From positions 1 to 26,769 of the forward strand of contig JADHYX010000302.1 of the NCBI GenBank assembly GCA_027604685.1: 26,769 bases of DNA. Reading direction: 5' to 3'. The translations under genes and the position numbers were made by a program. The notes under the pieces are model-generated. The model did not search any database, was not told the DNA's origin, and was given only the letters and a program-made list of their open reading frames with translations. This document shows, one piece after another, positions 1 to 11,989 of the stretch (positions are counted from its first letter, which is position 1; the number at the start of each line of letters is the position of its first letter). Source of the stretch: Lobulomyces angularis (taxonomy: Eukaryota; Chytridiomycota; Chytridiomycetes; Lobulomycetales; Lobulomycetaceae).

Positions 1-493
1 TAAATGAATTAACAATTTTTTTATCCTTGTAATTGGATCACTGGTTTTGTATTGAATTTAGTAGAGGTTAAATTTCTAATTAATTAATAAAGAAATATAA
101 ATAATAATAATTAAATGCTTTATATTTTAATGTTAATAAAAAATACCTAATTAATTAATAGAAATATAAATAATAATAATTAAATGCTTTATAAAACCAG
201 TAAAGTTTTATAATGGGAAAAAAGTATACTATTTATAAAAAAATAAAACTACGCCTGAATGCTTAATGAGGCTTGACACTAAAAGCATTTTAGAGAGGCC
301 TTTTTCTAGTACAACTACATAATAACTATCTACACTACCATTTTCAGTACAAAACTGTAACTATTTTCTGTATGAACTCGTACATTATAAAATTACGCGG
401 ATATAAAGAAATATTTATATTAAATATTGTATTGATGTATCTCAAAAGTTTAAATTCTACATGATGTATTTAAATTAAAATCTTAACTTTTTT
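1..493. other. 3' flank of the golgin gene, no gene seen
   Basis: Very AT-rich DNA downstream of the golgin stop codon. I see no open frame with coding character and no RNA gene. It contains the direct repeat listed separately. Confidence 0.5.
76..193. repeat. Near-perfect direct repeat, two copies
   Basis: A 49-base unit at 76-124 recurs as a 47-base unit at 147-193. The copies start with CTAATTAATTAATA and end with TTAAATGCTTTATA. They differ only by a two-base AA indel and are separated by 22 bases. It looks like a recent local duplication in noncoding DNA. I see no function. Confidence 0.85.
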
Positions 494-3400
494 TTAAACA
501 ACATTTTTTGTATTGTTCGAATCCATGCTAATTCTACGCACAGGGGAAGCTATTTTATCATCATTTTTCTGCTCTCCACCTGTTGCTGCTTTCAATAAAT
601 AATTTACCCACAGATCAGTAAAACTACCGCCTTGAGCAACTGGATCTAATGTTATCGCAGTGGGAGATATGGGTGAATTAGGCTGTACCCCAAAATAATT
701 TGCTGGTTTCTTCCCTAAACCCACCTGAAACAGTTAGATACCAAGTAACTCAAATACATGTTAAGTACCTTATAATTTTCTTCGTCGTCAAAATTTAAAA
801 CACTAGAAATAACTTTTAATATGTCGTAACGGGTCTTGTCGCCTCGTGGAGAAGAAATAAATGTAACTAACAAATTTGCTATTAATCGTCTAAAAAAGTT
901 ACATTATCTCTATGCATTTTTTTTATTTTACTTGTCAATAGTAGATTCAGAGCCATCTCTCATTCTTCTCATGGCATCACTTAGGTGAGCTTGCGATTGA
1001 GAAACTAAAAACATTTTAACAAATTGCCACTTAAAATGAATTACCTTCCAGCTTAAGTTTACTAATTATTAACGCTTTGTCTGCTAATTCTTCTTGCAAC
1101 AGCTTTGCATTAGGTAAGGAATTTTCCAATTGAATGATTTCATTCTTCATTGGGCAAAAAAAATTAAATTTTTGTAACGTTAAATTAAAGCAGCGTAATA
1201 TTTACTTTTGCGGTAATAGCCTTCAACTTCCAATCTTCAACCTCATTTTCCAACATCAGTAGTTTCGAATTTAAAGCTTCGGCAGCAAGCTGTAATTCAG
1301 ATTGTTGATCTAAATAGATTAAATTTAATAGTTAAGAGATTTAATTACTGGCGTGCAAATCTCTTAAAACATTTTGAAGATTTTCCACACTAACAGAATT
1401 CATTCTACACTCTTCATTTGCTTCAATTAACAAATTTTCCTTAATTTCCAACAATTCACTCAACTCTTTCGCTTTTTCTTTTAGTTTCTCAATTTCAAAT
1501 CCTCTTTCCTCATACAAACTTTCGAATTCTTCGCTTTTTTCTTTGAATTTCTGCATCTGAAACTTATATTCATGCACGAAATCATCTGTTTTCAGCGACT
1601 CATTCGTATGATGCTCTTCCATTTCAACCAGATGCAGTCGCAGTCTTTCAACTTCTCGCTTGTACTTCATAAGTTGCTCTTGCAAAAAACTTTGTTCTTC
1701 CAATTTAACGTTAACGTTTGTGCTATGATTGTCTTTTAAAGTGTGCAATTCTCTCAGAATTCCATTATATTCTTTTTCAGTTGCTGATAGCTTTTCATTT
1801 AATTGACAATTCAGTGATTTCAAGCTTTCGACTTCCTGACCCAGTAAAGCTCCATGTTCCTAAGCCGAAAATAATTAGTTCTTTACTTCATTCAAAAAAA
1901 TTTTACCATTTCTGCCTGAAGGCGAGGGCCAACGGTGTTCTTCAATTCCTTTAACTTTTCTAACATAGCTTCATTTTGAGACCTTAACACATCTTTTTCT
2001 TCTTTCTCAATATCAACTAGCTGAAGCCATTGTTTTTCTTCTTCAAGTTTACGATTATTCAGCTCAGATATTAGAGATTCATAATCTAATAAAAAAAATT
2101 AAATTTTTAAACTTTTTACTCACCATTTCGCATTTTTTCAACAGCAGCTCTACTCTCAAATAAAACACCTTCGACTTCAACTTCTCGCGATCTAAATTCC
2201 TTAAATTTTTCTTCACAGCACTTCAGTATATCTTCTATGCCGTCTAGCATAAAGGTTTTGTCAAATAAGGATATCGAAAAGGAAAAATTTTCTGGCAAAT
2301 CCCTCTTTGAATCATCTATCAATACATTTATACAATCGTAAAGTTTAGAGGTAATAGTTTCGGTAAGCTGAACAAATATTAGCTCGATATCTTCATCACT
2401 TTTAATTAAGCTATTTTTTTGGTCTGCAAGCTTGCCAATGTTAAAATGAGCTTCACTTAATTCTGTTTTTAAAGATGCATTAGCTTTCTCACTAAGGTGT
2501 AGTTCCCCTAACACTTTAGAATAATCAAGCATTTTACAATTTAAATTTTTAACAACTTCTTCCAACTCCTCAACTTTTTTATGGTAATCCGCATTTTCTT
2601 TCAAAAGACTTTCCATTTTTGAGGATTCGTTATTATATTTTAAATTCAAAGCGTCAAATTCATTTTGCAAAAAAAAGGAATTTTCATCTTTGACTTCAAT
2701 TAACTTATTCGAATTATTGCATTCTTCCTGTAATAGTTCTAATTTTTTGTAAAGCTCCAGATTTTCTTGTTTACATTTACTTAAGGCTTCAAATAAAAGT
2801 TTGTACTTTTCATCATTTTCTTTAATCATCTCTTTTTTAATTTCCAATTGATTTTTTAATTCTAAAGAAAATTTTAATGTCTTTTCAAAACAAATGTAAA
2901 CCAATTATATTTTCAGTGTCATTTTTCATATTCAAATTTTCAGATTCGGCATCCATTTTCGCAATATTCAAAGAAAGTTCTTGCAACTGTTGCGTTAATT
3001 CTAGTATTTGATTATCAGACCTTTGCTTTAATTGAGTGACACCTCCCAATTCTTCCTGCAAGGCAGATAATTCTTTTAAGGCAGATCAAAATTATAGATA
3101 TAAGATTTACAAACCTGCTTGTAAATTAACAATTTTTTCTTGAAAAAGAGTATTACTTTTTTCCTTCAATTCAAAGTCATTTTTTAAAGAATTATGTGTA
3201 TTTTCTAACTGAACTTTATTATTATTACTGACGTTCAGTTCTTCTTTCAACTGAGATATTTCTAAAACTGTGTAAAAATTAATAAATGAAAAAATTTACC
3301 AGTAGTATATTTTTCATGACACTCAGATAATAAATTTGCATCACTTTCAGCTTTAATTTTACGATCGTTTAACAAATTTTCCAAGTTTGAAATCTTATTC

Positions 3401-4197
3401 TCTAAAATAACAACAAGAGATTCACTATTTCGCAACTTTTCTTGAAGAATGATAATGATAAATATTGAAATAGAAAAAAAAAATACCACTCTCATTCATC
3501 TCACTCTCTTTGTCTACTTGCAGCCAACTGTCAACATTAACTGAGGAATCTTTTTGCTCAGCTCTCAATATCTCTATTTCCTTCATTAACACTGAATTAC
3601 TTTCTTCAAGATGCATAATTTTGTCTTCTGCTACTTTAAGTTTCTGGATCGCTTCAGATTTGATTGATATTGACGATTCTTCAAGGTCTTTCAACCGTAC
3701 TAGCAAATTTTTATTTTCTGCTACCTGTAACATATGAGGACTTTGACCAACGCCTTCATGTTGAAGATCTATGGTTTCTGATCCCAATTTAAAATTTTCT
3801 AATTCTATAGATTGCTCATTAACCAATGTACTGAGTCTTTGATTTTCATCTGTTAAGCTAGATGGTTAAGTATGGAAATCTGAAAAGTTCATTTTTTACT
3901 TGTAAAGATGATGAACCGCTTTTTCGAGTTTTTGTTTACTGATATTTAATTCACTTTCTATTGAACTTATAGATTTATCTTTTATTTCTAGTTGATGCTG
4001 ACACTCAGAAAGCTTATATAAATTAATTTAACACTTTTAAACTGGCCAAAAAATATATAAAAGATAAACAAACTTACTTTTTGCTTCAAAAAATCTACTT
4101 CCTCCATTGTAGATACACCATTTGATGGTTTAACATTATCACTTGGTTGTTGGACTAAATCATTTATTTTCTGTAAACTATCAAACCAGCTTGACAT
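494..4197 (-). CDS. RUD3: GRAB-domain golgin (Rud3/GMAP-210 family)
   Basis: This is a long coiled-coil tether of the cis-Golgi. In the known family the C-terminal GRAB domain binds Arf1-GTP. Fourteen exons join in frame: 4078-4197, 3900-4012, 3487-3857, 3300-3440, 3115-3267, 2902-3072, 2124-2861, 1907-2085, 1349-1859, 1206-1309, 1045-1144, 932-1004, 769-889, 494-724. The product is 1041 residues. Almost all of it is heptad-rich Glu/Lys/Leu coiled coil. Near residues 920-970 the GRAB signature is clear: IDKRLIANLLVTF, then SPRGDKTRYDILKVISSVLN and FDDEENYKVGLG. I chose the ATG at 4197 because the protein then begins MSSWFDSLQ, like the MSSW start (ALPS region) of GMAP-210. A longer start at 4230 is possible. 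The C-terminal tail after GRAB is Asn/Ser-rich. The GRAB assignment is strong. The orthology within golgins rests on GRAB plus the N-terminus. Confidence 0.87.
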
Positions 4198-4579
4198 TAA
4201 AATGATGTTCTTAAGACCAATATTTTCCAATAAAAATTTTGAAACACTATCAATTTGATGATAAAATACAATTTCAATATAATGTCTTACCCAAATTTAA
4301 AATTTGTAACTGTAAATTTTTTTTTTGAAAAAAAAAAAATTTGAAATTTAGTACTTTAAGTCAACAAAAATTGCAATCCGAATTAAATAAAAAGAAATTT
4401 AAAAAAATATATTATAATTTTGGCATCATTTCTTGACTTTTGAATTTGGATTGAAAGAGAGAAAAAAGGAACAGTTTTTTTACTATAACTACCAGCTTCC
4501 AATCAACTTTGAAGAGTAGATTTTAATATTATTTTTTGCACAAAAATTAATAACAGACTAAAACATTCAAAAAGTGCTA
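4198..4579. other. Divergent intergenic region between golgin and TAF13
   Basis: About 380 AT-rich bases between two head-to-head start codons, presumably a shared or back-to-back promoter region. It has poly(T)/poly(A) runs near 4318-4340. I cannot point to a convincing TATA box or factor site. Confidence 0.4.
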
Positions 4580-5062
4580 ATGAAAGGAGGTATAAAAGGC
4601 TTATCTGGAGTTTTTTCTAAAGATGGTAATTTCAAATTTCTTAAGTTTTTTAAGTTAAGCATTAGTAATCAATCTTGAGCAATGTTTTATGCTGCACTTT
4701 GTTATTAAATTTTTTTTTTTTTTTAAGCCAACTTTTAAACTTTTTTTTCTTCTAAAGTCAAGTCTTTGATGTTTGGTTTTGGGGATGTTTCCAATCCAGC
4801 AGAGGACTCAGTAGCTTTATTAGAAGGTAAATGAGTAATAAAACAATGCTAAATTGTTTTAGAAATGTTAATCATGGAGTGGATTGAAATTTCTCAGAGA
4901 GTTTCAAATTTAGTTGAAGGGAAAGTTAAAACACAGGATTTTTTACATGGGTTGAAAAATGATACTAAGAAGTTAGCAAGAGCGAAACAGCTCCTACTAC
5001 TGGAAAAAGAAATTTCGAAAGTTAAAAAGATTTATAACATTAATGATGAAGCAGAAATTTAG
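4580..5062 (+). CDS. TAF13: TFIID subunit TAF13 (histone-fold)
   Basis: This is a small TFIID subunit that pairs with TAF11 through a histone fold and acts in RNA polymerase II promoter recognition. Three exons (4580-4625, 4758-4826, 4863-5062) give 104 residues, a little short for the family. The family hallmark FSKDVKSLMFGFGD spans the first intron. It matches the FSKELR-MMYGFGD stretch of known TAF13s. It is followed by NPAEDSVALLEEMLIMEW and a second helix with KTQDFLHGLKNDTKKLARAK. The first intron, 132 bases, is long for this window and carries a large T tract before its acceptor. The gene lies head-to-head with the golgin. The splice phases agree and all key helices are present, so identification is firm. 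Confidence 0.93.
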
Positions 5063-5470
5063 TATTTTGAGCAGCTAGATTGCTATTGCAGTATTATTTT
5101 TTTAGTAAACAACATTGTGTTGTAGGCACCAATAAGTTTTAGCTTTTTATAGAGAAGTAAGCTAAAGTAACTGAAACCTATAAAAATTTTCTATTTTAAT
5201 ATACGGATAATGGAACAGTATTTAAATATATTTTAACAAATTTGGTTTTGGAAATCTGAGTATTTTCCAAAACATCTGCAGTGCTTATAATTGCAACGTA
5301 CAAGATGTTGGCTGTTGGAGTTCAATGAAACGTAAAATAAATTGGAAAATATTGTAAAAGCTGATGTGATATTGAGGTCAATTAAAAGATAGAATAATAA
5401 TTCTAATAATTGATGTGCAAAGTTTTTTCATTGCAAGCCTCCAAATTTTTTTATTGAGCAAGATTTGAAG
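5063..5470. other. Intergenic stretch, no clear gene
   Basis: About 400 bases between the TAF13 stop and the deubiquitinase start. Both strands hold open stretches of up to about 45 codons. None has a start, splice pattern or family similarity that I can defend. Confidence 0.4.
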
Positions 5471-8400
5471 ATGAGCAAAAGAAAAACATTTTCTTCTTTG
5501 GTTGAAGAAGCGGTGATAAAAGATGCTCCTTCAAAGTATAAAGCGAAAGTGTGGACTCAAACTTCTTTAAAGTTAATGGAGCAGGTACTTTTTTTAAAAA
5601 GCTAACAGCTAAAAAGTTTGTTATCTAGAGTGAACAATGTAGATTACATCAAGATTTAGAAAAATGTTTTATTTATCTACTTCAATCTATTTCGTAAGTC
5701 GTTTTTTTTAAAAAAATTTGTATTTATTACTTGTCCTTACGTAGTATAATCACAGAAATACTTCCGAAATGCAAAGACTATAATAGCGAAGAAACATTGT
5801 ACATTCAAGCTAAAAAGGTATATTAGAATTCAACTTCTTACAAAGAAAATAAATTTATTATTTTTATCCGTAATGGCTTTTTTATTTTTTTTATATTATA
5901 TAAAGAAACTGCAGGATTACTATTTTCCTTTATTAGATGAGCTAAAAGTTGAATTAAAAAAAAAATTAGATAATTTGAATTATACAGACTGTACAGCAGA
6001 AGAATTATTCTCTAACTTAAAGAGGTCCTACGTTGACCCAAACTATTTGGTGTTAATTTTAGATTTTCGCCCAAAAGAAATTTTTATTGACGGCCATATA
6101 CTATTTACTAGACATAATGAATCTGCAGGCGGCGGTGTGGTTAACATTGAACCTGATATACTAAATAATAGGTTTAAATTTGAAAAAAATTTATCTCATT
6201 TATTTATTGCTTTAAGTTTTTCTTCAATGGATGAATTTGAACAAATGTTGAATCAGTTCGCATTGGGGGATGAATTGCAAAAAACATTATTTAAACAAAA
6301 AAGCAATTGTAATTTTTTATGTGTCTATGACCAAAATTCGTGTAAAGCAAACCCTAGTGATATAAGATTACAAAACTTATTTCAAGTGTTTAAATCATGT
6401 AATTTAGAGTTAAATTTTTTGATTGGGGGATTCGAGGGCTGGAAAACTTTTTTGCATAAGGGAAATTATAATAAAAACTCTTTTATAGAAATCGGTGATG
6501 GATCTGGCAGGAACCTTAATGGTTTGCAACTGTAAAGTTTTACTCTAATTTTAAAATTTAGTATATACAATACCCTTACCGCAGGGTAATACCCTTCAGC
6601 CGTTACATATGAATGGAAATAGTAAAATTGACAACAACGATTTTAAAAATGGTGAAGTCAATAAAAATCCTCACTATGGCAGTAATGCAAATCGTAGTAG
6701 GAATAATTCAAATACTTCCAACTATAGCGGAAGTGGAGGCCTTTTTACTACTAATCATAACTTGCCTATTAATTCTTCACAAAATTCAAATTTTATTGGA
6801 AATAAAAAAGTGGATAATGCTGGTATTACGAGACTACAACAGTTTTCAAATGCAAATGTGTCAAACAGCTTCAAGTCTGAAATTGAGGATGAGACAGTTC
6901 CTGGAAAGACATTCAATGAAATACGACGGTCAGGTTATGATGTTAAACTTGGAGCTCCCTCTAATTCTTTAAGTGGAAATAAAGTTAAAGACACTATAGA
7001 CAAATTTAATAAATCTTCTTCGGATGCAAGCGTTTTTCCGTTCGAAAAGCATTCAAGAAGTAATAAAGTTTTTAACACATCTGCTGTTACATCATCTATA
7101 ACGAAAACCCAAAATATTAGCTTTATACCATTAAAACCTCAGCAGTTAAATGGATTTTCACCCACCGTAATTTAAAATTAACGAGTTTTTTTTTTGAATT
7201 TCCTTTTTATAGATGGGCAGTAACTTTTCAAATGACTTCGCTACTATTAATAAGGAAAATATTGTCCCCCCTCAGCATTATCAAAAGGAAATGTATAATG
7301 AAAATAAGGAAAATGGAGTTGATACAAATATTTCGCGAAGATTTACTTTAATTCACCCCAGCTCTTCATTTGTGTCAAATTTTAAATACAATGATGATTT
7401 AGGTAGCAGAGTTTCCCCTTATCCAGAATTGAAAAGAAACGTTGCTCCAAATGTTCCCACTAAAACTCTAACAAAAGATTTTAGCTCTTGCACTATTAAT
7501 TCACAGAACAATTTTCAGTCATTAGTTTTTTCTAATATAGAACTTCCAAGGCACCAACAACCTGCTCTGCAACAAATGCCACATCACCAACAACAATTGC
7601 AACAGCCAAATTTTCAATCACAAGCAATGCATAAATCCTCTCACAGTACCCTTCCCAAGCATTCTCATTACAATACCTCAACACAGGAGCAGTATGTAAA
7701 CAACAATTCGACTATAATTACACACTATAACGGGCAAGTATCTCCTTTAACACTTACAAAACCTATGTCTTTGACTGTAACTCCTTCAATACCAAGATCA
7801 TCGTCTCCTAACAATCGGTAAGGTTTTCAGATATTGCTGAAGTTGACATTTTCTAGATATTATGATAGAGTGGTTCAAAATTTTGCACCACCTGCGCTCC
7901 CCCCTAAACCACGTACATCGATGAGTAGTTACACAGTTCAATTTTTAAACGGAAATTTGAGTGACGTGGAACTTTCAACTGGAATAGGTGTTGTTGGCTT
8001 AAAAAATCTAGGAAATACTTGCTTTATGAACTCAATATTACAATGTTTATGTGGAACTGTTCCATTTACGCGATATTTTCTTGATGGATCTTTTAGAAGC
8101 CATATTTACAAAAATAATCCAATGGGATCTAAGGGGGAAATGGCTGAATCATTTTTCGAATTAATGAAAAGAATGTGTGCTGGTCAAGATAAGGAAGTCA
8201 TTAACCCAATGTTATTTAAAAGGGTGTTAGGAGAGTTTGCCCCACAATTCAAAGGTGATGACCAGCAGGACAGTCATGAGTTTTTGGCCTTTCTTTTAGA
8301 TGCAATACATGAAGATGTGAATTTAAGTAGAGTAACTGGCATTTCCAATGAACCTGATACTGACGATCCTGTAGTTGCTTGGGGGAGATATACCAAAAGA

Positions 8401-9239
8401 AATTGGAGTATCGTTGTAGATATGTTTCAAGGCCAAGTTAAATCTGTTTTACAGTGCTATTACTGCGGAACAGTAAGCTGATTTTTATTTATTTTTGTGT
8501 TAATTTTTTGGTAGACTAGCACTTCATTTAATACATTTATGTACTTGTCCTTACCGATCCCCCCTGTCAACCGTGACGGAGTGAAAGGAGGTGCTGTTTA
8601 CTTAGAAGACTGCTTTGAAAAGTACTTAGAAGTTGATGAGTTAGATGGTGACGATCGCTGGTATGCTTTTAACAAGCATTTAACTTCCATCTTAATATTA
8701 TATAAGGAACTGCTCTAAATGTAAAGTTTTAAGGAAAGCCAAAAAAACTACTACTATCACGAGACTTCCACCAATTTTAATAATAAATTTAAAAAGATTC
8801 TACTATCAAGGACCCTTTAAAAGTAAAATTGATTCCCACGTTGAATTTCCTACTAGCAACTTAGATATGAGCAATTATCACAAGGATTATAGTGGAAATG
8901 GTAGTTATTATGATCTTTATGCGATATCGGTAGTTAAAATAAATTTATTTGCAAAGTTCAATTTTTTTTTTTTGATTTCTGCAGAATCATTTTGGTAACA
9001 TGAGTCATGGGCACTACACAGCAATTGTAAAAAACAAGGCTAAGCAAGCCTGGTTAAATTTTGATGACTCTCAAGTTAGTGAGAGTAGAAATATAATGGT
9101 ATGCAATATGTTGCTGTTAATTTGATATTGAACTATTTTTTCTAAGACAAGCGCAGCATATGTTTTGTTCTACTGTAGAAAAACTCTACCTGGCCAGCAG
9201 CTTGTTCAAGGAAAGTGGTGGAAAGAGTCTAATCTTTAA
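5471..9239 (+). CDS. USP8: Ubiquitin carboxyl-terminal hydrolase, rhodanese + USP (Doa4/USP8-like)
   Basis: This cysteine protease removes ubiquitin. Doa4/Ubp4 and USP8 relatives act on endosomal, ESCRT-bound cargo. Eleven exons (5471-5584, 5629-5693, 5745-5817, 5906-6521, 6562-7166, 7213-7817, 7857-8472, 8515-8660, 8707-8929, 8985-9098, 9147-9239) give 1089 residues. Residues 1-105 are helical and resemble the USP8 dimerisation/MIT-like region. Residues about 115-270 form a rhodanese-like domain with [13 protein letters not shown] and IGGFEGW. Its catalytic-Cys position reads VYD, so it is probably inactive, as in the family. Residues 290-690 are an Asn/Ser-rich linker with a Gln/His tract (7552-7630). 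The USP core has the Cys box [16 protein letters not shown] (Cys about 748), [10 protein letters not shown], zinc-knuckle cysteines CYYCG and CSKCK, and the His box HGHYTAIV (His about 1031). All catalytic boxes are intact. Confidence 0.94.
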
Positions 9240-9614
9240 TAAAAACTTTTTGAAACATCTAATAACAATTAATATTTTTACTTTATTTGTTGTTGAGGAT
9301 AATCCTTTTGTTTATACAATTTAAGCCCAACATGGTATCATAATGAAGTTACGAACTGAATATTTATTGTATTGAGAAAAAATATCTTTCTATATTGCTC
9401 GTCTTTCTTTCCAGATAACAAAACATCATTTTGCTTTTTGTGTAATTTCGGCTTGCAGATGTAAAACTTAAACAATGTTAGGAATATTTAAAGTTTTATC
9501 GATAGGAGACATATCTTTGATATTTAACATCATAATCTGTTTTATTATTTTACACTAAAAAAGTGGGCTAAGTATTAATCTATTTTTAAGTACATCATAT
9601 AATGGGTCAGTCAA
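9240..9614. other. Convergent 3' flanks of the deubiquitinase and CDK1 genes
   Basis: AT-rich DNA between two convergent stop codons, likely holding both 3' UTRs and poly(A) signals. I see no reliable gene. A purine-rich open stretch on the minus strand is discussed among the rejected items. Confidence 0.45.
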
Positions 9615-10853
9615 TTAGTCCAATTCAAGCTCCTAAATAAAAGATTAAAGAAATGAATAAATGCATCAGTTACCTTAAAGTATGGTGCTTGCAAAAGTGT
9701 TTTAGCAGAACACCGTTGGGCAGGATCCAACACAAGTATAGATTCTAAAACCTTTATGCCTTCTTTATCTAATTTTGGGACAGCAGTTTCCAGATCAGTT
9801 TTTGAAAATCGAGGAAAGTTTGGCTTGTAATCTGGTAATATTGTAAACCCAGGCCAGATTTCATCATTAGGTGTACCTAAAACTCTATGCAATGTATCAT
9901 TATAAATACTGTTTCTTTGGAATTTTTTTGTGAAAAGTAAAAAACCTAAAAATTCTGAATATTTCGTCTATTTCACTATCGCCAGGAAATAAAGGTGCAC
10001 ATGAACTCATTTCTGCAAAAACGCAAGCAATAGACCACATATCAACTGCAGTGGAATAATGCTTTGAACCCAGCAAAATTTCAGGGGCTCTGTACCAAAG
10101 TGTTACCACTTCATGAGTATAGGTACGTAACGGAATTCCAAAAGCTCTGCCCAAACCAAAATCTGCAATTTTCAAATTTCCAGCAGTGTCAATTAGTACT
10201 ACATTTTATTTTTTTTTTGTTATTTTATTTGTTTTAAATCAAAGAGTGCTATTAATTACAATTCTGAGGTTTTATATCACGATGTAAAATTCTGTGGCCA
10301 TGACAATAAGCCATTCCTTTGCAAAGTTGGAACATGTAACTCTAAATGTAAAAAATTCGCGGTATTAATGGTATTTCAAACTTTTATAGCTACTTTAATG
10401 AGATCTGGCGGAAGTCCCGTTTGACAATTATCCATGTATTTTTTCAAATCAACATCCAAAAATTCAAATATAAGATAAAGCTTCACTTCATTATGAATAA
10501 TATCTAATAACCTACTCCATTGATATTTTAAATAAAAGTAAACATTTTTTCATAGTAATACCGTACACAATTTTCATGCCGTATTTCTTTTAATATTGAT
10601 ATTTCCCTAATTGCAGTGGAAGGAACACCTGCAATATATAATAAAAAATAACATTTATTTTTATCGGATAAAAAAGTAGTAACCTTGCTCATCAGCTTCC
10701 AATCTAATTTTCTTAATTGCCACTATCTGACCAGTTTTTCTATCTTTGCCTTTGTATACAACCCCATATGCACCTTCACCCACCTAATTTCAACATTAAA
10801 GCTTTACATGAAAACATTTAAGTTACTTTTTCCATCTTATCATAATTTGTCAT
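9615..10853 (-). CDS. CDK1: Cyclin-dependent kinase 1 (Cdc2), PSTAIRE type
   Basis: This is the master cell-cycle Ser/Thr kinase, activated by mitotic and S-phase cyclins. Eight exons (10827-10853, 10684-10783, 10562-10628, 10394-10511, 10260-10341, 9946-10198, 9674-9884, 9615-9632) give 291 residues, close to the usual 297. The start [13 protein letters not shown] matches Cdc2 N-termini. Visible motifs are the Gly loop [11 protein letters not shown] (11-21), VAIKK (Lys33), PSTAIRE (45-51), HRDIKPQN (Asp126), DFG (Asp144), the activation threonine in [14 protein letters not shown] (Thr159) and [19 protein letters not shown]. Two oddities stand out. The inhibitory Thr14 is Ala while Tyr15 is kept, and the DFGLA of most CDK1s is DFGLG. 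The C-terminus is short, ending ELELD from an 18-base last exon. The full PSTAIRE makes CDK1 more likely than other CDKs. Confidence 0.95.
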
Positions 10854-11485
10854 TGCAGATGAAATGGTAGTTAGCTTGACCGGCTTTTTTGCCAATCCTA
10901 TATTCAAATCATTAACAAATTTCTAACCATAATAAGGATTACCATTCATTTTGAACAAAATAAGAAAAAAAGTAACTAAAACCCTTGTCTGATTTGGAAC
11001 AATATATTATTAAGAAATCGTTATTTCAAACTGAAATTTGTTGATATAATTAAGCTTCTTTTTATGATTTGGTAAAATTATTTATTCTACACATTTTTAA
11101 CAGATATGTTTACCTACCATTGGGTTGCCCGTATAACATGAAAATTGAAATATTAAACGTTAAGTATTCAAATCTCCTTTTTTTAAAGTATATTAGAACT
11201 ATAAAGTAACAGCAATTTAAACATGAAATCAACAGCAAGATAATAAATTTGAGTAAAATAAATTTTAAAAGTGATTGCAAAGTAATTTTTACCTATTTTC
11301 ACATTCTTACCATCCTATTTAATAAGTGAATTCGATTACAAATTAAAAGTATTCCACAATATTTGATTGTAGATGCAACCATATAAAACCGTGAGGTTGA
11401 ATTTTTTAAAACATATTCTAAACTACAACCTCATATTTAATAAGCTGCCTTAAGCGTCAAAATATAACTGCATACAGTCAAAGAA
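10854..11485. other. Divergent intergenic region upstream of CDK1
   Basis: About 630 AT-rich bases between the CDK1 start (minus) and the next probable plus-strand start. It presumably contains promoter elements for both. I see no open frame with coding character and no obvious RNA gene or repeat. Confidence 0.4.
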
Positions 11486-11921
11486 ATGCTTTCAGTAGTT
11501 TTATTGAACAGGTGTAGCTACCGAAATTTCCTTAAAAGTGATCCTCCAAAAGCAGCTTCTACTGGGAGTTCAATTGGAATTTTGTTGCAAACAGAATTTA
11601 ACCTCTTCTTTTTTTCTTTTTACTAAGTTTTGATGAGCTGTGTGAAAAATTTCTTTGTAAGTGGTAGGTATGGATATGTTACAAAAAAAATCTCTTGGCG
11701 GACAAAGTATATTTACCCAATACCCAAACACAAAATATATACTTGCAAAGATACTTTTTAAACTAAGCAGACTAAATGGTGATGAGTCCTGCAATCGATA
11801 TAGTTTACACGTGCGTATTCTGGAAAAGAACATTACTGAAGTCTACAGCAACCATACAGCTTTACTGAGAAAAGGCAGATTTTCATTTTCTTCTCTGCTG
11901 TTGTACAAATGTTCGCTTTGA
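11486..11921 (+). CDS. Probable small protein with mitochondrial-like N-terminus, function unknown
   Basis: I do not recognise this protein. Three exons (11486-11567, 11628-11706, 11771-11921) with GT-AG introns of 60 and 64 bases join in frame to 103 residues. The N-terminus MLSVVLLNRCSYRNFLKS is hydrophobic and basic, without acidic residues, as in a mitochondrial presequence. The middle reads GRYGYVTKKISWRTKLNG. The C-terminal half is basic and mixed, with SLHVRILEKNITEVY and LLRKGRFSFSSLLLY. A mitochondrial ribosomal or assembly protein would fit in size and charge, but that is a guess. It ends 68 bases before the myotubularin start on the same strand. Overlapping open frames exist on both strands, so the gene model itself is uncertain. 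The best support is that all splice phases agree. Confidence 0.5.
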
Positions 11922-11989
11922 GGTTGAAGACAATTAAAAAGTGTTGTTAATGAAGAAAACCTAAATTTGGGGTTTGTTGTTTAACAGAG

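Noticed and set aside
9338..9465. A Lys-rich minus-strand open stretch in the 3' flank of CDK1
   Set aside because: The purine-rich codons come from polypyrimidine tracts on the plus strand. Joining it to an upstream ATG would need a 22-base intron, below anything else here.
10854..10925. In-frame extension of CDK1 upstream of the chosen ATG
   Set aside because: The frame is open for about 22 codons to a TAG, but the chosen start [13 protein letters not shown] aligns exactly with known Cdc2 N-termini.
11570..11833. An 87-codon minus-strand open frame opposite the small plus-strand gene
   Set aside because: It is antisense to the three-exon model, has no splice support or recognisable motif, and is rich in Phe/Ser/Cys as expected for the reverse of Lys- and Glu-coding DNA.
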